Shown here: positions 21,485-31,917 of the stretch, in pieces
Numbering within the stretch: position 1 is the stretch's first letter
Layout of the letters: each line of letters opens with the position of its first letter
Assembly (NCBI RefSeq): GCF_002994745.2
Contig: NC_037093.1
Span: 51,812,384-51,876,383 of the forward strand
DNA length: 64,000 nucleotides
Direction: 5' to 3'
Source of the DNA: Rosa chinensis
Taxonomy: Eukaryota; Streptophyta; Magnoliopsida; Rosales; Rosaceae
Made by a program: the position numbers and the translations under genes
Notes under the pieces: model-generated
The model's database searches: none
What the model saw: the letters and a program-made list of their open reading frames with translations, nothing else
Told to the model about the DNA's origin: nothing

Positions 21485-22800
21485 GGCGATATGTGTTTTG
21501 TATTATCACCCTTGATATATCCTAGCTTCATCTGTTCGATGCAAGTTGCATTATTTTCATAAATGCAAGTAGGCTTTTCAGTGGTAGAACTCAAACCACT
21601 AGTCCCTCGAATATGTGTAATGATAGCTCTTAACCATACACACTCACGAACCGCCTCATGTAGAGCAATGATCTCTGAGTGGTTCGAGGAGGTAGCCACA
21701 AGGGTTTGCTTGGTTGATCTCCAAGATATCGCCGTGTTCCCAATGGTAAATACATAACCAGTTTGGGAACGATCTTTATATGGGTCAGAGAGATACCCAG
21801 TATCAGCAAAACCAACCAAAACGTCATTTGGCGTTTCGGTGTCGGGAGTGGCGCTTTCGCCATCAACATTTCCTTTAGGGATTGTAGTTCCATCTGCGGT
21901 CCCTCTTGTCTCTCTGTAGGGAAAGAACAGTCCCAAGTCAATGGTTCCTTTTAGGTATCGAAAAATGTTCTTGATACCATTCCAGTGACGCTGCGTTGGC
22001 GCTGAGCTAAATCTAGCTAACAAGTTCACTGAGAATGCAATGTCTGGTCGAGTACATTGGGCTAAGTACAATAATGCGCCTATTGCACTTAGATAGGGAA
22101 TTTCAGCTCCCAACACCTCTTCGTCATCTTCCTTTGGACGAAATGGATCTTTCTTTGCATCCAAGCTTCGACCGATCATGGGAGTGCTAGCAGGATGCGC
22201 TTTGTCCATGTTAAATTGCCTGACTTTTGGACATACGCAGACTGGTGGATTAGTATTCCACAAACTCAGTGTTCTAGTTCAAGGCCTAGATAGAATCGAG
22301 TTTTCCCAAGATCCTTCATCTCAAATTCGGATTTCAAATAGCTCGCGGTTTCTCTTATTTCATCAAGAGTACCTATTATGTTCATATCATCGACATATAC
22401 TGCTACAATTGCAAATCCGGAACTTGTTTTCTTTATGAATACGCAGGGGCATAATTCATCGTTCTTATATCCCTTCCCAATCAAGTAGTCACTTAGACGG
22501 GTATACCACATCCGCCTGGATTGTTTCAATCCGTAAAGTGAGCGTTTCAACTTAATTGCAAACGCACTCTGTGGTTTAGAGTCACTTGACTTGGGTAATG
22601 TAAAGCCATCAGGCAATTTTCATATATATCTCTGAATCAAGATCCCCATAGAGATATGCAGTAACCACATCCATGAGCTGCATTTCCAGTCCTTCGGAAA
22701 TTACTAAGCTAACTAAGTAGCGGAATGTTATAACGTCCATTACGGGAGAGTATGTCTCCTCGTAGTCAATTCCAAGGCGTTGTGAGAAACCTTGCGCCAC
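21485..22800 (-). pseudogene. Copia B reverse transcriptase and RNase H
   Basis: The minus strand carries the Copia RT and RNase H in three offset frames. 22800-22609 reads MAQGFSQRLGIDYEETYSPV. 22616-22266 reads FAIKLKRSLYGLKQSRRMWY and FAIVAVYVDDMNIIG, with the catalytic YVDD box. 22263-21485 reads STPMIGRSLDAKKDPF, YLSAIGALLYLAQCTRPDIA and DRSQTGYVFTIGNTAISWRS, then NHSEIIALHEAVRECVWLR. A one-base indel near 22610 and a stop at about 22265 break the frame, and the solo LTR removes the RNase H end. Motifs are otherwise well preserved, in line with the young LTRs. Confidence 0.88.
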
Positions 22801-22857
22801 AAGGCGAGCCTTGTACCTCAGGACTTCATTCTTCTCATTACGCTTTCTGACAAAGAC

Positions 22858-24045
22858 TCATTTATGTCCTACAGGCTTTACACTTAGTGGGGTTAGCACT
22901 ACCAGACCAAATACCTGTCTCTTTGTTAGAGAATCTAATTCTGCCTGGATTGTTTCATTCCATTTAGGCCAATCTGCTCTTTGTTGACATTTTTCAACAG
23001 AGCGTGGTTCGATATCATTGTGCTCTATGATTCCTTGAGCAACAGTATATATCATCAATGTGTATGGAAGATCTTTCTATCAACTCATACGCACTCTCAT
23101 AATCCTTTGAGATTTCTTTGTTCTCTAGAATCATTTTTAACATCGGAGCGTCCTCCAGTATTGATTCATGGACATAACTATAATCAGAGACAATCTCATG
23201 AGAGGGATTCTATACATTGATGATTGGTTTGTGCCTTACTCACCCTCTTCTTCCTTGGGTGAGTGCCAATCGAACCAAGTGGCCTCCCCCTCTTCCTTGG
23301 GGAGCCACGTCCTCAACCACACCTCCACTAAGTGTGGTTGCAGTGCCTCTATCTGCGGCACCGTGCCCCTTGTTGGGGACTTCTAACCTTGCAGGCACAT
23401 TTGCAGCTGGTATATGTGATCTCGTCGCTTTTGCGATATCAGTAAACACATCAGGCATCGAATCTGCTACGTTCTGAAGATCGATTATTCTTTTCTCTTC
23501 AGTTTCACTTTGTGAAGTGCGGGGATCAAAATGAGACAGAGTGGGACAAACCACGACAATTCCTGTCGTTCCCTTGGAAAATCCTTTTTCCTATCTCCCC
23601 CTAACGACGGGAAGACTGTCTCATCAAAGTGACAGTCCGCAAATTTAGCGGTAAAGAGATCGCCTGTCAAGGTTTCCAAATAGCGGATAATTGTTGGGGA
23701 TTTGTATCCAACATAAATACTTAATCGTCTCTGAGGACCCATTTTGGTGCGTTGTGGGGGCGCAATAGGCACATATACTGCTAAACCAAATATGCGTAAG
23801 TGTGAAATGTCAGGCTCATATCCAGTTACCAACTGGTACGCAGAAAATGGTTGGCTAGTTGTGGGTCTAAAACGAATAAGTAAAGCTGCATGCAATATTG
23901 CATAACCCCAGGTAGATATAGGCAGGTTGGTGCGCATAACCAATGCCCTAGCCACCATCTGTAGCCTTTTGATGGTGGCTTCTGCGAGACCGTTTTGTGT
24001 ATGCACATGGGGTACATGATGCTCTACATCGATCCCAATAGGCAT
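22858..24045 (-). pseudogene. Copia B integrase and linker
   Basis: The frame 24045-23485 reads HTQNGLAEATIKRLQMVARA and YEPDISHLRIFGLAVYVPIA, the C-terminal half of the integrase core (ending in the catalytic Glu of NGLAEA) and the following domain. The frames 23554-23240 and 23058-22858 carry the lineage-specific linker (KATRSHIPAANVPARLEVP) and the start of RT (WPKWNETIQAELDSLTKRQV). Frameshifts separate the pieces. Confidence 0.82.
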
Positions 24046-25027
24046 GCAATATTCATCAAATGCTTTTGATGTAAACTCTCCAGCGTTATCAAGCCTTATA
24101 GACTTGATAGGGTTATCAGGGTGGTGAGCCCTTAAACGTATAATTTATGCTAGGAGTTTTGTAGCATTTCTTGTGGACAATAAAGTGACATGTGACCAGT
24201 GTGTTGAAGTATCCACCAGAACCATAAAGTACTTAAAATGGTCCGCATTCTGGATGGATAGGTCCATAGATATCTCCTTGTATCCTTTGTAAGAATGGAA
24301 TGTTTTATTTTATATCTTTAGCATAGGAAGGTCTCGATCCTGTTTTTGCTAAAGAGCAGGCTTTGCAAAACGAGCGTTGTGCCTTTGAAATAGTCAATGA
24401 GGCATAATGGGAGGTAGTGCTTCTGGTACTTCAGAAAGCAATGACTGCATTTGAGCAGTACTAGGACCGACACCTTGCAGTGTGACGGATTTTTCTCCCA
24501 CTGTATTTTTCACTCGAAATAAGGGATGTCCATATGAGTTCTTTAAAATATGGATCATCATGTCACAACCGAGGTGCCCTAGGCGGTCATGCCAAAGCCT
24601 GTATGAGTCAGTGTCCCACATTTCATTATGGTTGACAATCTAGGATTCAATGATCCGAATCGTAGTGAGGTTCAGTCCACTAGATTGACTCATGAGTTTC
24701 TCTAAAATGCGTTTCCTTCCACATTCATTAGAGGTAATATAAATGTTTTCAGTTCCATTCTCACAGTGTATTTTTACATGATAACCGTTGGCACGAATAT
24801 CTTTGAAACTTAACAAGGTTCGATTAGCTCTTGGTGCATACAGAGCGTCTTTGACTTTAAATATATCTCAGATTCTTTAGAGTATTTCTATTTTAGTAGA
24901 ATGATAATCTTTGCATTCTAATAATTTTTTATTTATTTTTTATTTTTTTATATGGTGACGGCAGAAAAAGAAAAAAAAAATTCTCTAGGGTTTTGAGGGT
25001 TTATTTGGTCTGAGCGTGTTGATAACG
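24046..25027 (-). pseudogene. Copia B pre-integrase region and deletion to the 5' LTR
   Basis: The frame 24621-24394 contains LWHDRLGHLGCDMMIHILKN, the GAG-pre-integrase zinc-binding start (H...H). The first catalytic Asp region lies at 24390-24050 in broken frames. From about 24870 to 25027 the sequence passes to AT-rich DNA and the primer-site region with no gag or protease. Confidence 0.75.
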
Positions 25028-25240
25028 TGTAAAAGTAAAAATGGATTGGAATGGTCTACTCATTTCATTTCATAACCCCTTTATATAGGGAGAGAATTAC
25101 AATAGAAAGAACAATTACAATGATGACATTAACTACTGATTGGTCTGTAATCCATGCTGATTGATGGTAATTGCTAATTGCTTGATTCCCTCTCCGTCAA
25201 TCACTTTGACGAAGGCACATAATGTGTTTTTCCTTTAACA
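25028..25240 (-). repeat. 5' LTR of Copia element B
   Basis: 213 bp, four mismatches to the 3' LTR. Followed on the plus strand by the TTATC target duplication. Confidence 0.92.
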
Positions 25241-25245
25241 TTATC

Positions 25246-27298
25246 TAATATTTTTGGGCTTGTCCAGGGAACTGCAACTTGTGGAAAATCTTTTAGTTTG
25301 TCCAGCAACATCACGAAGATTTCCTATGTTCGTTGTTGATAGTGTTTCTGGTCAAGGCAGTACCAATACTTGGATTTCTGGCACCAGTTCTGGTCTCGCC
25401 TTTCGGGTCAGGCAGCCATTCCGGTTTGTATATGACTAGTAGGTGTTTCATTTTATAGACTACAGTTGACATGTTCTGATGCTAGACCCACATCTGACGA
25501 TGTAATCTATGGTTCTAAACTTCTAATATATAGCTTTCTCGGTATGACGTGCAAGACTATGCCAAGAGAAAACTCCTGCTATAACTTCATATAGTTTCTT
25601 ATAACGGCCATCATGCATCTCCGGTAGACTGAAGGTCATGAGGTTCATCGTAGTGGGCGAAGCTTCTGCAAGTACCGAATCATAAACATGTAAATTGGAT
25701 CCGGTTTGAATACAGCAAAATCAATGGGACATATGGTCTTTGATGTATGGCAAGAAATGTTTCACATTTTATGACATCTGTAATAGACCAGAATAGTCTC
25801 ATTCTGTTACTTGCACTAGCACAAAGGTAATGGTTGCGGTGAATTTGTAAATACATTAAAATTTAAAAGCTGATTATGAGTGACAATTTTACATGAAGAA
25901 TATCAGTGGCTAAAGGTGCAGTAACTTCAGAGAAAAGTCGGACGTGCAGCTTCGTTGTAATCGCACAGGGTTGTCTCGGAATTCTAAGTACTCATCTCTC
26001 TTAGTTGAAGTTAACTTATTGTTTCAGCCATTACCTTATTGTTACAGTTTCGGCGAACTTCTCCGATTTGATTACCCGATTATAAACTTAAATAATAAAT
26101 ATCCATACCGTACTTGATATGATTTTTCTAAGAGCCAGGATCACCCGATTATAAACTAAAATATCCCATTGTAGTTGATATGATTTTTCTAAGAGAGCAG
26201 CACTTGAAGCGAAATATCAGAATGTTGAATCAACCTCTATGCGACAAGCAATATGCGTATGATTGGGAATGGATCAGCTGTGAAGCTACCAAGCTGTATC
26301 AGCAATAGCAGCAAATCAATCGGATAAAGATCGAAGAAGATGAAGGCGGAACTAAAGAAAAAACCAGGTTGTCAGAAGAAGAGTGGAAGAACACGTGCAA
26401 CTTGGTGATGTTGAACAAAGCAAGCTGCTTTCAGAATCCATACAGGAGTAGAAACATTTTTTTTTTGGGGTTGGGGGTTGTAGCTGAGAAACCTGTTTAA
26501 TTTTATACAGTTTTCTCTATTTAAAGCTTTGCAAATAAACTGTTGTAATATATCACTCTGATTTAACATTTCAGCTTTCTGTGCTAGGCTTGTTGATAGA
26601 AAGTTGTTCTTATAGTCAATTAGTTAACTGTGGACTCAGTTCAAGCAACACTGTTAAAGGCATATATTCTCATAGAAAAATACGAAGGTGGAAAAGAGTA
26701 GTTGCTGGAAGCCCTTACATTATAGATTAGCTTTTAAAAAGAACTTGTAGAAGTGTGATTTCTGTACCAGATAATCTCAAGTCGAATTGCAAGCTATAGA
26801 CTTTATTTCCATGTGTTGAGATTGTTGTTGTTGATGCACCGGAAGTTGTTGCGGTATGTTAGTGTGAAGATATGAATTTGATTGTACGAGCTAATTTGAT
26901 GGATGAAACTAAAACTTTGTTGCTGCGTTAATTGGCCGATTCCTACTCTGGCAACAGAGATATCAGTACAAAAGTTGGATGAAACTGCCGCAATGGCTTT
27001 CGGAGACCAACCACCTTTGGTACCATGAGAATCACTACTATTCTGCTAAGATGAGATGCCTGAAACAAAAGCTGCGCTCCATGTCTTTAATTTTTGTCAA
27101 TATAAGTGGGATCTCATTGACCCAAATCTCCTTTTTAAGTGTTCTTTGCAGATGCCAGAGATGGCCAATTCCCTGGATTTAAATTTGGATAACATTCTAA
27201 TATGGGGTAGACTACAAGTCTACAAGTGAAGTATAATGCCAGATTAGTAATTCATCAGTAAAATGCTAAACCCTTTAGCAATTATAAAAGGTGATTGA
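25246..27298. other. Spacer between Copia B and the U2 gene
   Basis: This is the continuation of the U1 downstream flank after the Copia insertion. A 61-codon plus frame (25254-25439) reads FPMFVVDSVSGQGSTNTWIS and TSSGLAFRVRQPFRF. I do not recognise it and cannot tell a terminal exon from chance. Nothing else is supported in this 2 kb. Confidence 0.35.
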
Positions 27299-27300
27299 GT

Positions 27301-27349
27301 ATACCACATCCTTCCTGACAAAAGAACTGAAGTGTATAGCTGTATAAAA
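27301..27349 (+). promoter_or_regulatory. U2 snRNA promoter: USE and TATA box
   Basis: ATACCACATCC at 27301-27311 matches the plant USE RTCCCACATCG at 9 of 11 positions. TATAAAA starts at 27343, 32 bp downstream and 32 bp before the RNA start. This spacing indicates Pol II. Confidence 0.8.
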
Positions 27350-27374
27350 CGAGAAGAGCTAGACTAAACAAAAC

Positions 27375-27568
27375 ATACCTTTCTCGGCCTTTTGGCTAAG
27401 ATCAAGTGTAGTATCTGTTCTTATCAGTTTAATATCTGATATGTGGACCAATGGTTCACACGATATTAAATTAATTTTTTGAAGGGGTGAGTCTATCACA
27501 ATAGCTTGCTATTGGGGCTTCCGCGTGTCATCCTTGCGTTGCACTACAGCAAGGTTTTGGCGCACCCT
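27375..27568 (+). ncRNA. U2: U2 spliceosomal snRNA
   Basis: The RNA begins ATACCTTTCTCGGCCTTTTG and contains the branch-point-pairing sequence GTGTAGTATCTGTTCTTATC, the stem-loop IIa/IIb region, the Sm-site region AATTAATTTTTTGAAGG, and 3' stem-loops closing at about 27567 (GTTTTGGCGCACCC). The 5' 70 nt look identical to the highly conserved U2 core, so this is probably a working gene. U2 base-pairs with the intron branch site and with U6. Promoter and 3' box are intact. The 3' end is placed just before the 3' box. Confidence 0.95.
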
Positions 27569-27570
27569 AC

Positions 27571-27584
27571 CAAATCCAGTTTAA
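27571..27584 (+). terminator. U2 3' box
   Basis: CAAATCCAGTTTAA fits CA(N)3-10AGTNNAA. Confidence 0.8.
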
Positions 27585-29384
27585 ATTTCAGACATTACTG
27601 GAAAAGAAAAGAAAACCTTTGCCTGCTAAACAATCGACTCAAGAACTGTAAAAAGATCGTCTTCTTACCCTTACCTGCTAGCTTATTTTTTTTCTTTTGG
27701 TTTGAAAGGGTAAATGTATCTAATGCAGATATTTGAACTGTCTCAGTCCAGTATTTTCCTGGAGAATTAGCTAGTGATGCTGACGGTGCACTGACGAGTG
27801 TTGCAATGTTGTCAGGTACTGTTAGTTTTAGATGTGTTTGGTCGAAGAAGATAGAAGTTCGTTCAACCCATATTTATGTAGGTTGTTTTCAAGCCCATTG
27901 TTGTATTTGATATTTGTTTAGAAATGCCATACTCAGATTTTATGAAAGGAACAAGCCAGGTTCTCCCAAAGCCAAACTATGATTTGGTAGGCTAGTTTAT
28001 TCCCCCATACTAGATCAAGTTCAAAATTTCTGCTTCATATTTGTATTACAATATTCAACATTTGAATCTATTGAGTTTGTACAGTAACTCATTCTGTTCT
28101 ACTGCCATTTATCTGAAATAATTTTTCTTATTTTTGCTCTAAGAGAAGCCAAAAGGGTTGGTTATTAGGGGGTTAAATTCCTGTGAATGTTCAAGAAGGT
28201 TAAGTCATTGTAGCACTCGAACCTGTGAGCAATAAGTCTGCAGCAACATTATTGCTGTGCAGGTCTTCAGTTCTTTGTGAGAGCATACTAGTGACACTAA
28301 TTATGAACCACACAAAAAATTCGGCTGTTGCAGTTTCAATGTAATAGGGGTGGGCGTCCAATGTACTCTTAATTCTCTCGTTTTTTCGACATTAGGAGTT
28401 TAGTTTGGCTAGAGGAAGTCCAGGATGCTTGAAGGACTAAAGGAAATCATTACAGTGATGTTACTTCGTTCTTTTATCAAGTCCATTTGGATCTCTCATA
28501 TCATCATATGGATGTGAATAATAATAATATGTGACAGGCGCTATGAGTCCCATACCTTATGAGAGCATGAAATGTCTACTGTCAGGGCTATAAAATAAAG
28601 CATCTCAGCACTGTCCAATTCATGGAGCCATGCGCTGAGCACAGAGCGAACTATTCTTTCGCCTTTTACTAAAGAATACCGTGTGCACGGTGCTTTAAAT
28701 GGTATACCCCTATTTTTGAAAAGGTGCACCTCTGTGGGTGCCCCTCAAAATTTAGTTTTGAAATGCTTATATTATGAAATTACTGTTCAGAATCGAAAGA
28801 CTGCAATTCATGAACCTCCTGAAGAGTGTAACTTTTTGATGCATACTCATGAAATCTGTGTCTGATAAAAAAATGAAACTGACTATAAGGCTTAATCTTA
28901 AAAATAAAAAATAAAGATAAATCCGATGAACCTATTATGTAGCACAAAGAAATTGTATGTTAGAGTAAGCAAAACTGTTAAAATTAGCAACTCTCACAGG
29001 TAAGCCGCAGTGAGTACGGGGGGGGGGGGGGGGGGGGGGGGGGGTGGTTGTGGTGTAAAAGCCATTGCCCTTTAGCTCTTACAGAGAGAGTTTGGCTCGA
29101 CTGCAGTCTCCCTAGTGCCTTCTTTCCCATTCAAAATGGCATATGCAACTTTCTTGGATGGGTAAGGTTGTTCTGGATGGAATTAGTCCCCTTCCAAAGC
29201 GCTATACAGTTTTAGTTCTAGTTGATGCTCTGCTTCAAGTTTGACTGTTTGAAACTAAGCACCAGTGAACAGATAAAGAGAATGGGGAAGCCAAAGACCA
29301 AAGAGAAAGGGTAGCAAACTGCGTAGATATATACTATAGCTAGCGTGGCTTTGGGTATTTTCCTATCTATGACAATCGGCCACT
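27585..29384. other. Spacer between the U2 and U4 genes
   Basis: No coding region, tRNA or transposon boundary recognised. A 27-base G run lies at 29018-29044. Confidence 0.4.
29018..29044 (+). repeat. Poly(G) tract of 27 bases
   Basis: An uninterrupted G homopolymer. It could form a G-quadruplex, and its length may be a sequencing estimate. Confidence 0.9.
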
Positions 29385-29435
29385 ATCCCACATCGGAGAA
29401 CACACAAAGCTGAGTTGGTATTGCAATTATAAAAA
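29385..29435 (+). promoter_or_regulatory. U4 snRNA promoter: perfect USE and TATA box
   Basis: ATCCCACATCG at 29385-29395 is an exact match to the plant USE. TATAAAAA starts at 29428, 32 bp later and 32 bp before the RNA start, the Pol II spacing. Confidence 0.92.
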
Positions 29436-29459
29436 CAGAACTAAGTTAGTGAAAACAGT

Positions 29460-29613
29460 ATCTTTGCGCTTGGGGCAATGACGCAGCTAATGAGGTTCTA
29501 ACCGAGGCGCGTCTATTGCTGGTTGAAAACTATTTCCAAACCCCCTCCTGGGCCTGGGTTAAGCCCAGTGCCCTCGAGAATTTCTGGAAGGGCTCCCTTC
29601 GGGGTAAAGCCCT
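29460..29613 (+). ncRNA. U4: U4 spliceosomal snRNA
   Basis: The RNA begins ATCTTTGCGCTTGGGGCAAT. It contains the U6-pairing stem regions (stem II at the 5' end and GCTAATGAGGTTCTAACCGA around the 5' stem-loop), then GGCGCGTCTATTGCTGGTTG, the region AAAACTATTTCCAAACCCCC, and 3' stem-loops around GAGAATTTCTGGAAGGGCTC. U4 chaperones U6 in the tri-snRNP. Sequence, promoter and 3' box are all intact, so this is very likely functional. The 3' end is placed by the last hairpin and the following 3' box. Confidence 0.95.
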
Positions 29614-29614
29614 A

Positions 29615-29629
29615 CAATTCTTAGTTCAA
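29615..29629 (+). terminator. U4 3' box
   Basis: CAATTCTTAGTTCAA fits CA(N)3-10AGTNNAA. It lies in the first unit of a 47-bp tandem repeat. Confidence 0.82.
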
Positions 29630-29758
29630 CGTTTTTTATGTGAATTAAATTAACCTGCCTAAAATTATTAGTTCAATATTTATTTTGTGAAATAAATTAA
29701 CCTGCCTAAAATTCTTAGTTCGATATTTATTATGTGAAATAAAGTATCCTGCCTAAAA
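29618..29758 (+). repeat. Three 47-bp tandem repeats starting at the U4 3' box
   Basis: Units start at 29618, 29665 and 29712, exactly 47 bp apart, with a partial fourth start at 29759. Each runs from TTCTTAGTTCAA (or a variant) to AACCTGCCTAAAA (or a variant). AGTTCAA is kept in units 1 and 2 and is AGTTCGA in unit 3. Confidence 0.88.
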
Positions 29759-30227
29759 TTCTTGTCCTTGGCAGTCTGTAATACCCGTGTGCCGAACATA
29801 TGGATTCTTTTGGTCTTCGTTTGGAAAACCTGTACCTGTATGTGTTCTTTTTCTTTGGGTTGTTGTTTGGAAAATATGGATTCTTTGAGATTCCTGGACA
29901 TATTATACGTCAACAAGAAAGAAGCCAGGATAGAACGGAGCGAGGATTAATCAAATTAACTTGGGGTAAATTTTAGTAAGAGAAATTGTGTTTTATTTTG
30001 CCTAGTGCGTAGAGAAGAAAATTTTAGTATTCTAATATTGGAGAAAGACATAAATAAATTTTTTTTTTCTAGCCAATAAGACATTGAGATTGATTGATAT
30101 TTGCGGCCAATCAATGTTTATCCAAAGCAAAACACATCGATTGGGCGATCACTCTTAAAAGGATGGTGGTAAACAGGCCTATGGATTAAAGCATAAAGAA
30201 GAAAGCTGTATGGGCTATAGCCCAGCT

Positions 30228-30265
<38 letters not shown>

Positions 30266-30578
30266 TAAGACTCTATCACCGACTGTGTGGAAAACCAACC
30301 TAGGCACTTCACCTTGGGTTTTCTTTTGGAAAGCCTATACCTATCTAAAGGTTCCGTAGCTTACGTCACCGAAAGTGCAGATTCTTTCCAGTTTAGCTTT
30401 CCCTATGAATTGTTGAGAATAGTAGGCACGTTCGAGTTTTACTGTAAAGACTGCCCGTCAGGTGTTCGACGAAATGCCTGAATGAACTTGCTTTGCGTTT
30501 TTCGCATTTTTTCTGCAGTGTGTTTTCAACATTAACCAATTTCCAGTGTGAGGTTCTACTGTAAAACGTTTCCATAGT
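29759..30578. other. Upstream region of the uL18-like gene
   Basis: Contains a (CT)n microsatellite at about 30229-30260, a frequent feature of plant 5' regions, and a roughly 43-bp segment (30300-30343) that recurs just after the gene. A pyrimidine tract ending TTCTGCAG near 30518 could be the acceptor of a 5' UTR intron, but no donor is evident. Confidence 0.45.
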
Positions 30579-31079
30579 ATGGCTCTAGTGAATGTTGCTG
30601 CTCTCCAGTTTACAACTTCTGCTCTTTTTGGGACTCGTTCTGCAACTTCAAACCTTCAGGTCTTGCAGACTAAGAGAAATTATTTCTCCGTGAAGCCGGT
30701 AGTAATGAGAGCGAGGCAGCATGCCAGAACCGAAAGTGCGAAAACTCTAAACAGAAGAATGCAGAAGAAGTACAATGGCACGCCTAAGAAGCCGAGGCTT
30801 TCAGTATTCTGTTCAGACAAACAATTGTATGCTATGCTGGTAGATGACCAAAACAAGAAGTGCTTGTTTTATGGAAGCACTCTACAGAAATCTATTCGTC
30901 AGGATCCTCATTGTAGTACCGCTGAAGCGGCAAAACGTGTTGGCGAGGAGTTAATCAAGGCCTGCAATGATCTCAACATCGGTGAAATATCGTCTTATGA
31001 TCGCAATGGCTTTGCTACTGGGGAAAGGATTCACGCATTTGAGATTGCAATTTCAGAATATGGGTTCTTGTCAAGATAA
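30579..31079 (+). CDS. Ribosomal protein uL18 (L18p/L5e family), probably organelle-targeted, intronless
   Basis: A 166-residue intact frame. Residues 1-45 are rich in Ala, Ser, Thr and basic residues with almost no acidic ones, as in a chloroplast or mitochondrial transit peptide. Residues 55-166 match the bacterial-type uL18 fold: GTPKKPRLSVFCSDKQLYAM, then AAKRVGEELIKACNDL and ISSYDRNGFATGERIHAFEI. uL18 binds 5S rRNA in the large ribosomal subunit. The usual FDRGG...HGR signature is altered here to YDRNG...TGER, so this is a divergent family member and not the standard plastid L18. The start is the first ATG of the frame and gives a complete transit peptide. There is no intron, so a retrocopy is possible. 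Plastid versus mitochondrial location cannot be decided. Confidence 0.82.
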   Translation: MALVNVAALQFTTSALFGTRSATSNLQVLQTKRNYFSVKPVVMRARQHARTESAKTLNRRMQKKYNGTPKKPRLSVFCSDKQLYAMLVDDQNKKCLFYGSTLQKSIRQDPHCSTAEAAKRVGEELIKACNDLNIGEISSYDRNGFATGERIHAFEIAISEYGFLSR

Positions 31080-31578
31080 ATTGCATTCGCTTCTATACAC
31101 TTAGGCACCTCCCCTTGGGTTTTCTTTTGGAAATCCTATACCAATTGAACATAGGCTACGTTATCTTCATCTTTTGAGGTACATCAAGTGTATCAAGTTT
31201 GACTATGTGAGCGAATCACCACATACGTCCCCTAAAATGTGGATGCTTTCAAGTTTCAACTACCTCATGCATCTCCCCTTGTTCTTATTTGGCATAACTA
31301 CCCGGCCCCGAAGACTGTTCTTCTTGATTGGATTGTCATATACTGTAAACCTAAACTGACCACGCTTTCAAACAAGATTTTACATGATCAATAATTCATA
31401 TTGAAATTCAATGAGCTCCCCTGAGGTATTAGTCTATGTCCATGGACCCTTCAGATGGTCAAATTTCAAATAACGTATCTTTATTGTCTGATTAACCGAA
31501 ATTGAAGGATCTTCTGGGAATATGCATGATCTGTTAGTCTGCAACTGCTTCATTTCAAACTGCCATATTACCATCATG
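31080..31578. other. 3' flank of the uL18-like gene
   Basis: Contains the second copy (31100-31142) of the 43-bp segment found upstream of the gene. Nothing else recognised. Confidence 0.4.
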
Positions 31579-31596
31579 AAGAACAACGTGGATTTC

Positions 31597-31886
31597 GGTC
31601 AATAGTGTGCCTTTTTGTGTGTTACTAGAAAATTGAATATATTTTCATTACCAATCCCAAGTTGCAAGAATGGAAAATATTGATGGCTTAATTACTACTC
31701 TATTGTAGGGCTCTGCTAGGGTTTTGTTTCTCTAGCTCATTGAATTTGCTGTCATTCACATTGTTCTCCAGGGGTTTGGCTGTTGTGCCACCCTATTATA
31801 TTGTACATTATCTTTATTTCAATAAATTTGGGGTGGGAGAGTACTTTGCTCTTCCCGACTCCTGTTTTAACCCAAAAAAAAGAAAA
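31597..31886 (+). mobile_element. Short 5'-truncated retroposon (LINE 3' end)
   Basis: About 290 bp ending in an A-rich tail (AAAAAAAAGAAAAAA). An 18-bp direct repeat, AAGAACAACGTGGATTTC at 31579-31596 and the same with two changes at 31887-31904, flanks it. The tail region TTCAATAAATTTGGGGTGGG resembles a LINE 3' UTR. No coding sequence remains. Confidence 0.7.
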
Positions 31887-31917
31887 AAGAACAACATGGA
31901 CTTCTAAGTTTCTTTAT

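Larger units (their letters stand above)
19174..25240 (-). mobile_element. Copia element B, 6.1 kb, young, lacks gag; hosts a nested solo LTR
   Basis: Two 213-bp LTRs (25028-25240, 5'; 19174-19386, 3') differ at only four positions by eye. A perfect 5-bp duplication, TTATC, flanks the element (19169-19173 and 25241-25245). On the minus strand the 5' LTR is followed by CGTTATCAACACGCTCAGAC, a relative of the primer site in Copia A and C. Pol is read from about 24620 to 21485 and the RNase H end from about 19750 to 19600. Gag and protease are missing between the 5' LTR and the pre-integrase region. A separate 1.7-kb insertion (19755-21475) splits RNase H. Confidence 0.92.

Noticed and set aside
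25254..25439. Plus-strand frame as a terminal exon of an unknown gene
   Set aside because: Protein-like in feel, but no upstream exon, domain or homolog could be named. Kept only as a note in the spacer entry.
27506..27736. 76-codon plus-strand open frame
   Set aside because: It overlaps the 3' half of the U2 snRNA and has no protein-like features. The RNA gene explains the sequence.
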